Shown here: positions 49,597-59,830 of the stretch, piece after piece | How positions within the stretch are numbered: position 1 is the first letter of the stretch | Layout of the letters: every line of letters begins with the position of its first letter | DNA from: Glycomyces tenuis DSM 44171 | GTDB taxonomy: Bacteria; Actinomycetota; Actinomycetes; Mycobacteriales; Micromonosporaceae | Direction: 5' to 3' | Length of the DNA stretch: 64,000 nucleotides | NCBI RefSeq assembly: GCF_000427885.1 | Contig: NZ_ATYW01000004.1 | Location: forward strand, 193 to 64,192 | Position numbers and translations under genes: made by a program | Notes under the pieces: generated by a model | The model's input: the letters and a program-made list of their open reading frames with translations, nothing else | Databases searched by the model: none | Told to the model about the DNA's origin: nothing

Positions 49597-51392
49597 GCAC
49601 CGACAACGCCACCGAACGCGAGCAGGAGCGGAACGAGCCCGGCCCCTTCGAGACCCTCGGCCGCGGCCTGCGGCTCTCGCCGGAGCTGCGGAGCGGCCTG
49701 GCGTTCACCCTCGTCCTCGCCGCGATCACCTCGATCGGCCGCCTGGTCGTGCCCGTCTCGGCCCAGAAGGTCCTCGACAACGGGCTGTTCGGGGCCGGCG
49801 GCCCGGACGTGCGGTACGTCCTCGGCGTCACCGCGATCGGCATCGGGGTCCTGGCGGTCACGACCGCCTCCAACTACCTGATGAACAAGCGGCTGTTCAT
49901 CGTCACCGAGACGGCGCTGGCGAACCTGCGCAGGCGCACCTTCCGCCACATCCACGACCTGTCGATGCTGCACCAGCAGTCGGAGCGCCGCGGCTCCCTG
50001 ACCGCCCGGGTGACCACCGACATCGACACGGTCAGCCAGTTCCTCCAGCAGGGCGGCATGCAGATCATCACCTCGCTGGCCCAGATCGTGGTGGCGACCG
50101 CGGTCATGATCGTCTACTCCTGGCAGCTGGCGCTCGCGGTGTGGGTCGTGTTCGTGCCGGTCAGCCTGCTGATCAAGTGGCTCCAGAAGCACCTGGCGAA
50201 CGCCTACTCGAACGTGCGCAAGTCGGTCGCGATGATGCTCTCGGCCGTCTCGGAGTCGGTCGTCGGCGCGGGCGTGGTGCGCTCCTACGGGGTCGGGGCG
50301 CGGACCTCGCAGCGGCTCGACACCGCCATCGAGGACCACCGCCACAATCAGGCCAAGGCGATCAGGCGCTCGGCGTTCTCCTTCGGCGCCGGCGAGATCG
50401 TCCACTTCGGTGTGTACGCGGTCGTGGTGGTCCTGGGCGCCTACCTCGTGGCGGGCGGCGATATGACGGTCGGGCAGCTGACGGCGTTCCTGTTCCTGGT
50501 GACGCTGTTCATCCAGCCGGTCGTGACCGCCACCGAGATGCTCAACGAGGCCCAGAACGCGGTCTCGGGCTGGCGCCGGGTGCTCGACGTGCTCGACACC
50601 GAGCCGGACGTGGCCGACCCGGTCGACGGCTCGGACCTGCCCGAGGGCCCGCTCGGCGTCCGCTTCGAAGAGGTCCGCTTCGCCTACCCCGGCGGCGAGG
50701 AGGTGCTGCACGGCATCGACGTCGAGATCCGCGCGCACACCAAGGTGGCCGTGGTCGGCGAGACCGGTTCGGGCAAGACGACCTTCGCGAAGCTCCTGAC
50801 ACGCCTGATGGACCCGACTGCGGGCCGGGTGCTGCTCGGCGGCACGCCGCTGCGCGAGATCAGGTTCGCCTCGCTGCGCTCCCGCGTGACGATGGTGCCG
50901 CAGGAGGGCTTCCTGTTCAACGGGACGCTCGCCCACAACATCCGCTTCGCCAGGCCCGAGATCGGCGAGGCCGAGATCTATGTGGCGTTCTCCGAGCTCG
51001 GCCTGGCCGACTGGGTCGACGCGCTCCCGAACGGCCTCGACACCGAGCTCGGCGAGGGCGGCGCGAACCTGAGCGTCGGCGAGCGCCAGCTCGTCTCGCT
51101 CGTGCGCGCCTACGTGGCCGATCCGGACCTGCTGGTCCTCGACGAGGCGACCAGCGCGGTCGACCCGGCCACGGAGCTGCGGCTGTCCTCGGCGCTCGAC
51201 GCGGTCACGCGCGGGCGGACCACGGTGATCATCGCGCACCGCCTGTCGACGGCCGAGACCTCCGACGAGGTGCTGGTCTTCGACGCCGGGAACCTGGTCC
51301 AGCACGGTCCTCACGCCGAACTGGCGGCCGAGGAGGGCTCGGTCTACGCCGGACTCCACGGCTCCTGGATCGAGCAGACCCGCTCAAGCTAG
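49593..51392 (+). CDS. Heterodimeric ABC exporter, catalytic subunit
   Basis: 599 residues from a GTG overlapping the previous stop. It has six transmembrane helices and then an NBD with Walker A GETGSGKTT, Walker B LLVLDEATSAVD with intact catalytic Glu, and H-loop His in IIAHRLSTAE. Its signature is degenerate (LSVGERQLVSLVRA). The pairing of a good Walker B here with a good LSGGQ in the partner yields one active and one degenerate ATP site, as in known heterodimeric exporters. Its stop codon shares the four bases CTAG with the convergent quinone oxidoreductase gene. Confidence 0.93.
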   Translation: MSTDNATEREQERNEPGPFETLGRGLRLSPELRSGLAFTLVLAAITSIGRLVVPVSAQKVLDNGLFGAGGPDVRYVLGVTAIGIGVLAVTTASNYLMNKRLFIVTETALANLRRRTFRHIHDLSMLHQQSERRGSLTARVTTDIDTVSQFLQQGGMQIITSLAQIVVATAVMIVYSWQLALAVWVVFVPVSLLIKWLQKHLANAYSNVRKSVAMMLSAVSESVVGAGVVRSYGVGARTSQRLDTAIEDHRHNQAKAIRRSAFSFGAGEIVHFGVYAVVVVLGAYLVAGGDMTVGQLTAFLFLVTLFIQPVVTATEMLNEAQNAVSGWRRVLDVLDTEPDVADPVDGSDLPEGPLGVRFEEVRFAYPGGEEVLHGIDVEIRAHTKVAVVGETGSGKTTFAKLLTRLMDPTAGRVLLGGTPLREIRFASLRSRVTMVPQEGFLFNGTLAHNIRFARPEIGEAEIYVAFSELGLADWVDALPNGLDTELGEGGANLSVGERQLVSLVRAYVADPDLLVLDEATSAVDPATELRLSSALDAVTRGRTTVIIAHRLSTAETSDEVLVFDAGNLVQHGPHAELAAEEGSVYAGLHGSWIEQTRSS

Positions 51393-52351
51393 GGGATCAG
51401 CAGCAGCTTCCCCGTGGACTTGCGGCTCTCCAGGGCCTGGTGGGCCTCGGGAGCCTCGTCCAGGCGGAAGCTCTCGCCCACGCGGATCAGCAGGTTGTCG
51501 TCCTCGATCATCTGGAAGACGTCGGCGGCCCGCTCCAGGTACTCCTCCCTGGTCGCCATGAAGTCGGCCAGCGTCGGCCTGGTCAGGATCAGCGAGCCCT
51601 TCGCGTTGAGCACCTGCGGGTCGAACTTCGACACCGCGCCGCTCGACTGGCCGAACAGCGCCATCGTGCCCCGGCGCCGCAGCGTCGACAGGCTCTCCTC
51701 GAAGGTGTCCTTCCCGACGCCGTCGAAGACCGCCGCCACGCCCTCGCCGCCGGTGATCTCGCGGGCCTTGGCCCCGAAGCCCTCGTAGAACAGGACGTGG
51801 TCGCAGCCGTTCGAGCGCGCCAGCTCGGCCTTCGCGTCCGTGGAGACCGTCCCGATGACCTTGCCGCCCTTGTACTTCACGATCTGCGTCAGCAGCAGCC
51901 CCACACCGCCCGCGGCGGCGTGGACGATCACCGTGTCGCCCTCCCGCACCGGATACACCGTGTTGCACAGGTACTGCGCCGTCAGCCCCTGGAGCATCGC
52001 GGCCGCGGCCGTCGCCGGCGAGACCCGCGAGGGCACCGGCACGAAGTCGGTCTCCCTGCCCACGACGATGTCCGCATAGGAGCCCGGCACCTGCGCCCAG
52101 GCGACCTCGTCGCCCGGCTTGAACTCGGTCACGCCCTCGCCCACGGCCACCACCGTCCCGCCGCCCTCCATGCCGGGCGTGAACGGCAGCGGCACCTGGT
52201 AGGCGCCCGAGCGGTGGTACGTGTCGATGAAGTTCACACCCGCGGCCGCCACCCGGACGGCGACCTGCCCGGGGCGCGGCCCCGGGTCCTCGCCCTCGAG
52301 CAGCCGCATCACGCCCGGGCCGCCGGTCTGCTCGACCACGATCGCCTTCAT
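51389..52351 (-). CDS. Zinc-free MDR quinone oxidoreductase (NADPH)
   Basis: 320 residues; AAGGAG lies 5 bases before the ATG. It resembles quinone reductase QorA: MKAIVVEQTGGPGVMRL, GVNFIDTYHRSGAY, TPGMEGGGTVVAVGEGV, then the NADPH Rossmann motif VHAAAGGVGLLLTQIVK. There is no zinc-binding Cys/His pattern. It reduces quinones by one electron or alpha,beta-unsaturated carbonyls in the cytosol. It lies downstream of the BCCT transporter gene (72 bases) on the same strand. Confidence 0.93.
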   Translation of the reverse strand: MKAIVVEQTGGPGVMRLLEGEDPGPRPGQVAVRVAAAGVNFIDTYHRSGAYQVPLPFTPGMEGGGTVVAVGEGVTEFKPGDEVAWAQVPGSYADIVVGRETDFVPVPSRVSPATAAAAMLQGLTAQYLCNTVYPVREGDTVIVHAAAGGVGLLLTQIVKYKGGKVIGTVSTDAKAELARSNGCDHVLFYEGFGAKAREITGGEGVAAVFDGVGKDTFEESLSTLRRRGTMALFGQSSGAVSKFDPQVLNAKGSLILTRPTLADFMATREEYLERAADVFQMIEDDNLLIRVGESFRLDEAPEAHQALESRKSTGKLLLIP

Positions 52352-52423
52352 CAGGACTCCTTCCGCCGCGGTGTCACCCCACAACCTAGCAGCGCCGCCC
52401 TGTCCGGCTCGGCGAGCGGTGGC

Positions 52424-54193
52424 CTATTCCTCCTGGTTCGGCCGACGCCTCGAAGCGGGGCCGAAGCGCAGCCTGGCCCGGGACCAGCGGTTGCCCGACT
52501 CGCTGCTCTGCGCGCTGACCTCCTCGCCGACGACCTTCCGGATGGCCTCACGGAAACCCTTGTGCCGCAGCTGCTGGCGCAGCCGGCTCGCCCCCGGGTC
52601 CTCGTTGAGCTCCTTCATCAGCGAGACGCACAGCAGCAGCATCACGAACACGAACGGCAGTGCCACGATGATCGTGGCGTTCTTGAGCCCCTCCAGACCA
52701 CCGCTCAGCAGCAGCACCGCCGCGACGCCGCCGATCGTCGCGCCCCAGAACACGACCAGCGGCTTCTTCGGCGCCAGCGACCCCGAGCTCGACAGCGAGC
52801 CGAGCACGAGCGAGGCGGAGTCGGCACTGGTGACGAAGTAGTTCGCCACCAGCAGCATCGACACCCCCGAGACCAGGGCGTAGAGCGGCAGCGACTCCAG
52901 CAGCGCGAACATCGCGTACTCCTCGCCCTCGGCCAGGGCTCCGCTGTAATCGGCGTCGGTGTTCGCCTGGTTCCAGATCGCCGTGCCGCCCATGACGGCG
53001 AACCACACCGTGGAGGCCGTCGACGGCACCAGCAGCACCCCGACGAGGAACTGGCGGACCGAGCGGCCGCGCGAGATGCGGGCGATGAACGTCCCCACGA
53101 ACGGCGCCCACGACAGCCACCAGGCCCAGTAGAAGATCGTCCACGTCGCCATCCAGTCCTCGTCGGCGAAGGCCCCGGTCACGCTCGAGAGCCGCACCAG
53201 ATCGGACAGGTACGTCCCCACCGAGGCCGGCCAGGCGTCGAGGAGGAACAGCGTCGGCCCGGCGAAGAACACGAACACCATGATCGCCGCCGCCAGCAGC
53301 ACGTTCGTCGTCGACAGCCATTTGACGCCCCGGTGGACGCCGGAGAACGCCGAGAGGACGAACGCCGCGGTCAGCGCCCCGATGACGATCAGCTCCAACT
53401 GCCGCGAACCGGGCACTCCCGCGACGATGTCGAGCCCGACCGCCACCTGCAGGGCCCCGAGCCCGAGGCTCGCCGCGGTCCCGAACACGGTCGCGAATAT
53501 GCCCAGCAGGTCGATCGCCCTGCCCACGGCCGGTCCCCATCGCTTCCCCTCCGTCAGCGGCACGAAGGCCTCACTGAGGTTGTTGCCGCGCCGCTTGCGG
53601 AAGGTCGAGTAGGCCAGCGCCAGCCCCGCCACCGCGTAGATCGCCCACGGATGCAGCACCCAGTGGAAGTAGCTGTACAGCAGCGCGCCCCTCTGCCGGT
53701 CGTCCTCGAAGAAGGGCGACTCGGAGTCGAGCTCCAGCGGCGGCGGCACCGTCAGGTAGTGGGTCAGCGGCTCGGCCACGCCGAAGAACATGAGCCCGAT
53801 GCCCATGCCGGCGGCGAACATCATCGCGATCCACGGCAGGGTCTTGAACTCCGGCTCCTCGTCGGCCTCGCCGAGCCGGATGTTGCCGAAGCGGCTGACG
53901 GCGATGTAGACCGCGAGGACCAAGAAGACGTTCCCGGCGATGACGAACAGCCACCCGAAATTGTCGATCACCCAGTTCAGCGCCGCCGTGGAGGCGACCT
54001 CGAAGCGCTCGGGGAACAGCGCGCCGACGGCGATGACGGCCAGGATGACCACGGCGCTGACGCCGAAGACGACCTTGTCGATCGGGCGCGTCGCCTGCTG
54101 CGACTCGATCTCGGCCTCGCTCGCGCCCGGCATGGCCGAGCCTTCCTCCGCCTCCTCGGTCGCGCCGCCCTGAGGCGGCTCGGGCTCGGTCAT
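52424..54193 (-). CDS. BCCT-family betaine/choline/carnitine transporter
   Basis: 589 residues; GGAG is 7 bases before the ATG. Twelve transmembrane segments. The signature in TM8 reads WTIFYWAWWLSWAPFVGTFIA without its end (Trp-rich cation-pi box). The glycine stretch of TM3 is AAGMGIGLMFFGVAEP, matching the Na+-coupled betaine type (GMGIG) rather than carnitine exchange. An acidic N-terminal tail (about 40 residues) and a basic C-terminal tail (SRARLRFGPASRRRP) recall the osmosensing C-terminus of BetP. Predicted function: uptake of glycine betaine-like osmolytes under salt stress. Confidence 0.92.
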   Translation of the reverse strand: MTEPEPPQGGATEEAEEGSAMPGASEAEIESQQATRPIDKVVFGVSAVVILAVIAVGALFPERFEVASTAALNWVIDNFGWLFVIAGNVFLVLAVYIAVSRFGNIRLGEADEEPEFKTLPWIAMMFAAGMGIGLMFFGVAEPLTHYLTVPPPLELDSESPFFEDDRQRGALLYSYFHWVLHPWAIYAVAGLALAYSTFRKRRGNNLSEAFVPLTEGKRWGPAVGRAIDLLGIFATVFGTAASLGLGALQVAVGLDIVAGVPGSRQLELIVIGALTAAFVLSAFSGVHRGVKWLSTTNVLLAAAIMVFVFFAGPTLFLLDAWPASVGTYLSDLVRLSSVTGAFADEDWMATWTIFYWAWWLSWAPFVGTFIARISRGRSVRQFLVGVLLVPSTASTVWFAVMGGTAIWNQANTDADYSGALAEGEEYAMFALLESLPLYALVSGVSMLLVANYFVTSADSASLVLGSLSSSGSLAPKKPLVVFWGATIGGVAAVLLLSGGLEGLKNATIIVALPFVFVMLLLCVSLMKELNEDPGASRLRQQLRHKGFREAIRKVVGEEVSAQSSESGNRWSRARLRFGPASRRRPNQEE

Positions 54194-54239
54194 CGTCGAC
54201 TCCAATCCCTGTGCGAAGGCCTACGCCGATGCGATCACC

Positions 54240-54941
54240 CTAAGGGATATTTCGGTCATATGGTGACGCGACATCGCGCCGGTACACCATGAGTGCGATC
54301 TCGCCGATCGCGCGGGCCTCCACGAGCCGCAGCGGGCGCCGCGGGGACTGCGGGAACGCCGCGGCGCCCACGAACCTGGCCCCGCCCCGCTCACCGAGCA
54401 GGAACGGCGCGACCGCCAGATGGGCCTCGTCGACCAGGTCCGCGGACAGGAACGCCGTGTGGACGATCCCGCCGCCCTCGACCAGCAGCCGCTTCACGCC
54501 CCGCCCCGCGAGATCGTCCAGCGCCCGCCGCAGGTCGACGGTGTCCTCGCCGACCGGCACGACCTCCGCGTGCCGGGCCCCCAGCGGGCACACCCGCGCG
54601 CCGACCCCGCTGGTGTAGACGATCGGGACCGGCTCCCGGCCGTCGAACAGCCGCGCCGAGCGGTCGAGCTCACCCGAGGGGGAGAACACGACGCGCAGCG
54701 GCGAGGACGGCCGGCCCGCGGCCGCCCGCGCGGCCCGCCGCTCCTCGGAGCGCACCAGCAGCCGAGGGTCGTCGGCCCGGACGGTCCCGGCCCCCACGGC
54801 GATCGCGTCCACCCCGGCCCGCACCTCGTCGACCCGGTCGAGGTCGGCCGCGTTCGAGAGCGTCAGGCGCTTCTCGGAGTCGTCGTCGAGGAAGCCGTCG
54901 ATGCTCATCGCGGCCGAAACGATCACATAAGGGCGTTGCAT
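54240..54941 (-). CDS. RibD C-terminal-like reductase (dihydrofolate-reductase fold)
   Basis: 233 residues from ATG 54941. It has the RibD-C pattern: VIVSAAMSIDGFLDD, ADLDRVDEVRAGVDAIAVGAGTVRADDPRLLV, LRVVFSPSGELDRSARL, KRLLVEGGGIVHTAFLSADLVDE and LAVAPFLLGE. In riboflavin synthesis such proteins reduce the diaminopyrimidine intermediate with NADPH. It lacks a deaminase domain and no other rib genes are near, so it may be a stand-alone reductase with another substrate. It is divergent from hisI and downstream of nothing on its own strand. Confidence 0.9.
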   Translation of the reverse strand: MQRPYVIVSAAMSIDGFLDDDSEKRLTLSNAADLDRVDEVRAGVDAIAVGAGTVRADDPRLLVRSEERRAARAAAGRPSSPLRVVFSPSGELDRSARLFDGREPVPIVYTSGVGARVCPLGARHAEVVPVGEDTVDLRRALDDLAGRGVKRLLVEGGGIVHTAFLSADLVDEAHLAVAPFLLGERGGARFVGAAAFPQSPRRPLRLVEARAIGEIALMVYRRDVASPYDRNIP

Positions 54942-55020
54942 GCCCGCAAGAATCCCATGATCCGCCCACACCGGGGCCCCGGTGGCGGTCCCGTCACCGG
55001 AGCGGTCAGAATCGGTAGAC

Positions 55021-55365
55021 GTGGAAGGCCGACAGACCAGCGAGGACGCCATCGCGGACCTCGCGTTCAACGCCGAAGGACTCGTACCCGCGATCGCGCA
55101 GCAGCACGACACGGGAGAAGTCCTCATGCTCGCGTGGATGGACGCCGAGGCGCTGCGGCGCACCATCGCCACCCGCAAGGCCACCTACTGGTCGCGCAGC
55201 CGCGGCGAGTACTGGGTGAAAGGCGAGACCTCGGGCCACCACCAAGCCGTCAAGTCGGTCTCGATCGACTGCGACGGCGACACCGTCCTGCTCCAGGTCG
55301 AGCAGACCGGAGCGGCCTGCCACACCGGCACCCGCACCTGCTTCACAGGAAGGCAGATCGCATGA
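55021..55365 (+). CDS. hisI: Phosphoribosyl-AMP cyclohydrolase
   Basis: 114 residues from GTG 55021 (a GTG at 54982 is possible but adds an unusual leader). HisI motifs: [36 protein letters not shown], the Mg/Zn-binding SIDCDGD and the zinc Cys pair in [10 protein letters not shown]. It opens the adenine ring of PR-AMP in histidine synthesis. It heads a tight operon into the tryptophan genes; its stop overlaps the next ATG (ATGA). His and Trp synthesis genes are commonly mixed like this in actinobacteria. Confidence 0.94.
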   Translation: MEGRQTSEDAIADLAFNAEGLVPAIAQQHDTGEVLMLAWMDAEALRRTIATRKATYWSRSRGEYWVKGETSGHHQAVKSVSIDCDGDTVLLQVEQTGAACHTGTRTCFTGRQIA

Positions 55366-55898
55366 GACCAGGCAACGACCGCCCCCGCGTCCTGACCGCC
55401 GGCATCGTCTCCACCGGCATCGCCGCGATCTGCGCCGTCGTCGAATGGTCCTCCGAGACCGTCGAGAACACCGCCGGCCTCACCACCACCGCGTCCCGGG
55501 CCGGCACCGAGGTCGTCCCGTGGCTCCTGCCGTGCGTCCTCGCCGGGGGCGCCGCCTTCCTCGCCCTCCTCGTCGCCGGGCGCCGCACCCGCCGCGTCGT
55601 CAGCGTCGTCGCCGCGCTCGCCGGGCTCGCCGTCCTCCTCACCGGCGCCTTCAACTTCATGGACGGCGCCGCCCCGATCGGCGCGGCCGTCGCCGGCCTC
55701 GTGATGGCCGCGGCCGGCGCCTCGGCCGCCGTCAACTCCGGGCGCTGGCCCGAGCCCGCGGCCCGCTACGATTCGAAATCCCTCGACGGCGACGCCATAG
55801 CAGAGGATCCGGCCAAGCTGTGGAACGCCCTCGACTCCGGCCAGGACCCCTCGTCGCCTAATATCACCGCATCGGCGCAGGAGAAGGGACGATCTTAG
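55362..55898 (+). CDS. TIGR02234-type Trp-biosynthesis-associated membrane protein
   Basis: 178 residues with four transmembrane helices (about 9-27, 48-68, 79-97, 104-125) and a soluble C-terminal tail. Small membrane proteins at this exact place, between his genes and trpC, are the TIGR02234 family of actinobacteria; their function is not established. It overlaps hisI by 4 bases and its TAG is immediately followed by the trpC GTG, so it is translationally coupled on both sides. Confidence 0.85.
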   Translation: MRPGNDRPRVLTAGIVSTGIAAICAVVEWSSETVENTAGLTTTASRAGTEVVPWLLPCVLAGGAAFLALLVAGRRTRRVVSVVAALAGLAVLLTGAFNFMDGAAPIGAAVAGLVMAAAGASAAVNSGRWPEPAARYDSKSLDGDAIAEDPAKLWNALDSGQDPSSPNITASAQEKGRS

Positions 55899-56705
55899 GT
55901 GAACGTGCTGGAACAGATCATCACCGAAGTCCGCGCCGACCTCGAGCGGCGGCAGCGCGAGACTCCCATCGAGGCCGTTCGCGAGGCCGCCGAGCGCGCC
56001 CCGGCGCCCCTCGACGGCTACGCCGCCCTCAACGGCGGCGGCGTGAGCGTCATCGCCGAGGTCAAGCGCGCCTCGCCCTCCAAGGGAGCGCTCGCCGACA
56101 TCCCCGACCCGGCGGTCCTCGCCGCCGAGTACGCCGCCGGCGGCGCCTCGGTCATCAGCGTCCTCACCGAGCCCAACTACTTCAAGGGCAGCCTCGACGA
56201 CCTCGACGCCGTGCGCGCCAAGGTCGAGGTGCCCGTCCTGCGCAAGGACTTCGTCGTCTCCCCCTACCAGGTGCTCGAGGCGCGCGCCCACGGCGCCGAC
56301 CTCGTCCTGCTCATCGTCGCCGCCCTCGACCAGGACACCCTCGTCTCGCTCCACGAGCGCGTCACCGGCCTGGGCATGACCGCCCTGGTCGAGGTCCACA
56401 CCGAGGCCGAGGCCGACCGGGCGCTCGCCGCCGGGGCGAAGGTCATAGGCGTCAACGCCCGCGACCTGACTACGCTTCAAGTGGACCGCTCGGTGTTCGA
56501 GCGGATCGCGCCCGGCCTGCCGCGCGACGTCGCCAAGGTCGCCGAGTCCGGGGTCCGGGACACCCGCGACCTGATCCGCTACGCCTCGGCCGGCGCCGAC
56601 GCCGTCCTCGTCGGCGAGGGCGTCGTCAAGCAGAAGAGCCCGCGCGAGGCCGTCGCCGAACTGGTGACCGCCGGGTCCCACCCGGCCACGCCGCGACCGA
56701 TCTAG
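55899..56705 (+). CDS. trpC: Indole-3-glycerol phosphate synthase
   Basis: 268 residues; it starts with GTG on the base after the previous stop and GAGAAGGGA supplies a ribosome site. TIM-barrel IGPS motifs: [15 protein letters not shown], the catalytic Lys in [13 protein letters not shown], Glu in [28 protein letters not shown] and [11 protein letters not shown]. It makes indole-3-glycerol phosphate from CdRP. Next gene trpB starts 13 bases on. Confidence 0.97.
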   Translation: MNVLEQIITEVRADLERRQRETPIEAVREAAERAPAPLDGYAALNGGGVSVIAEVKRASPSKGALADIPDPAVLAAEYAAGGASVISVLTEPNYFKGSLDDLDAVRAKVEVPVLRKDFVVSPYQVLEARAHGADLVLLIVAALDQDTLVSLHERVTGLGMTALVEVHTEAEADRALAAGAKVIGVNARDLTTLQVDRSVFERIAPGLPRDVAKVAESGVRDTRDLIRYASAGADAVLVGEGVVKQKSPREAVAELVTAGSHPATPRPI

Positions 56706-56718
56706 GAGGAGGAGCACC

Positions 56719-57911
<1,193 letters not shown>

Positions 57912-57915
<4 letters not shown>

Positions 57916-58700
57916 GAGCGGCTGACGCATTCGCGAAGACCAAGGCCGAGGGCCGCGCCGCGCTCGTCGGCTACCTGCCGGCGGGCTTCCCCACCCTGGC
58001 CGACTCCATCAAGGCCATCGACATCATGATCGACCACGGCGCCGACATCATCGAGCTCGGCCTGCCCTACTCCGACCCGGTCATGGACGGCCCCGCCATC
58101 CAGCGCGCCGCCGACCGGGCCCTGGCCGCCGGATTCCGCACCAGGCAGGTCTTCGAGGTCGCCGAGGCCGTCGCCGGTCGCGTCCCGATCTTCGTCATGA
58201 CCTACTGGAACCTCGTGGAGCGCTACGGCGTCGACGCCTTCGCCCGCGACTTCGCCGCCTCCGGCGGCGCCGGACTCATCACACCCGACCTCATCCCCGA
58301 CGAGGCCGAGGAGTGGCTGGCCGCCTCCGACGCGCACGAGCTCGACCGGGTCTTCCTGGTCGCCCCGTCCTCCACCGATGAGCGCATCGCCGCCACCGTC
58401 GCCGCCTGCCGCGGCTTCGTGTACGCCCAGTCGGTCATGGGCGTCACCGGCGCCCGCGCCGCGACCTCCGCGGCCGCCCCGAAGCTCGTCGAACGCACCC
58501 GCGCCCACACCGAGCTGCCGATCGGCGTCGGCTTGGGCGTGCGCGACGGCGACCAGGCCGCCGAGGTCGCCTCCTACGGCGACGCCGTCATCGTCGGCTC
58601 GGCCATCGTCGGCTGCTACCTAGAGACCGACGACGTCCCGTCGGGGCACCAGCGCCTCGCCGAGCTCACCGCCGACCTCGCCGAGGGCGTGCGCCGCTGA
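57912..58700 (+). CDS. trpA: Tryptophan synthase alpha chain
   Basis: 262 residues from GTG 57912, overlapping trpB by 4 bases. Catalytic Glu and Asp are present in [18 protein letters not shown], with the flexible loop [13 protein letters not shown] and phosphate-binding [20 protein letters not shown] and VIVGSAIV. It cleaves indole-3-glycerol phosphate to indole. It ends the his-trp operon; lgt follows after 62 bases with its own promoter. Confidence 0.97.
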
Positions 58701-58748
58701 CGCCGCTCCGCCACCCGATCCTGTGTCGAGCCGCGCTCGGCCAACCGA

Positions 58749-58754
58749 TAGGTT
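58749..58754 (+). promoter_or_regulatory. -10 element (TAGGTT) for lgt, leaderless
   Basis: TAGGTT ends 8 bases before the GTG of lgt; no Shine-Dalgarno sequence is present. Confidence 0.45.
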
Positions 58755-58762
58755 TAACCGTC

Positions 58763-59800
58763 GTGGACCTCGCATTCATACCCAGCCCGAGCGAATCCGT
58801 CTGGTACCTCGGACCCATCCCCCTCCGCGCCTACGCGCTGTCGATCATCGCGGGCATCGTCGCCGCCTGCTGGATCACCGAGGCGCGGATGCGCTCCCGC
58901 GGCGCCCCCAAGTGGGCCGTGCTCGACATCGCCGTGTGGGCGGTGCCGTTCGGCATCATCGGCGGCCGCCTCTACCACGTGTTCACCAGCCCCGACGCCT
59001 ACTTCGGAGCCGACGGCGACCCGTGGAAGATCATCGCCATCTGGGAGGGCGGCCTCGGGGTCCCCGGCGCGATCATGCTCGGCGGTGTCGGAGCGTGGCT
59101 CGCCTGCCGCCAGATGAAGCTGCCGCTCTCGATGCTCGCCGACGCCGCCGCCCCCGGCATACCGGTCGCGCAGGCGATCGGGCGGCTCGGCAACTGGTTC
59201 AACCAGGAGCTGTACGGCAGGCCGACCGAGGTGTTCTGGGCCGTCGAGATCGACATGGAGAACCGCCTCACCGGCTACGGCCAGTACGCCACGTTCCACC
59301 CGACGTTCCTGTACGAGCTGCTGTGGAACCTCGGCGTCGCGCTCGTGGCGTGGGGCGCCGACCGCAAGTGGAAGCTCGGGGCCGGGCGCGCCTTCGCCAT
59401 CTACGTCGCCCTCTACGGCGTCGGGCGGTTCTGGATCGAAGGGCTGCGCATCGATCCGGCGGAGGCCTTCGCCGGGATGCGCCTGAACCAGTGGATGAGC
59501 GTCGTCATCATCGTCGGCGCGGTCATCTACCTGCTGCGGGCGCGCGGCACGCGGCAGGTCTTCGTGCTCGACGGCGAGCGGCCCGTCACCGTCGACTGGA
59601 ACTCCGAGGAGGCCGAGGCCGCCGGGTACGTGAACGGGATGCTCCCCAAGGGCACCGAGCTCTCCGCGTCCGAGCCCGACAAGAACGACGGCACCGACGG
59701 CGACGATGCGGAGAACGACGCCGCCGAAGACGACGACGGCGGCGGCGAAGCGACCTCAGAGGAATCCACCGAGGCGGGATCCCCCCGCGACGACCGCTGA
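58763..59800 (+). CDS. lgt: Prolipoprotein diacylglyceryl transferase
   Basis: 345 residues from GTG 58763. Seven transmembrane helices with the Lgt signature GRLGNWFNQELYGRPTE and conserved HVFTSP, GGLGVPGAIM and FLYELLWN. It attaches diacylglycerol to the lipobox Cys of preprolipoproteins; this window encodes at least two clients (gluB and the TAXI protein). The last 60 residues are an acidic, Asp/Glu/Gly-rich cytosolic tail not needed by the family core, a common feature of actinobacterial Lgt. Confidence 0.95.
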   Translation: MDLAFIPSPSESVWYLGPIPLRAYALSIIAGIVAACWITEARMRSRGAPKWAVLDIAVWAVPFGIIGGRLYHVFTSPDAYFGADGDPWKIIAIWEGGLGVPGAIMLGGVGAWLACRQMKLPLSMLADAAAPGIPVAQAIGRLGNWFNQELYGRPTEVFWAVEIDMENRLTGYGQYATFHPTFLYELLWNLGVALVAWGADRKWKLGAGRAFAIYVALYGVGRFWIEGLRIDPAEAFAGMRLNQWMSVVIIVGAVIYLLRARGTRQVFVLDGERPVTVDWNSEEAEAAGYVNGMLPKGTELSASEPDKNDGTDGDDAENDAAEDDDGGGEATSEESTEAGSPRDDR

Positions 59801-59830
59801 CCTCCACCGCTTCCCCCGGGCAGGTGCAAT

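Noticed and set aside
48896-54292. A 1798-codon open frame on the plus strand running through the exporter, quinone oxidoreductase and BCCT genes
   Set aside because: It is composed of Arg/Pro/Ser-rich low-complexity translation across genes on both strands with clear domains. It is an artefact of high GC and scarce stops.
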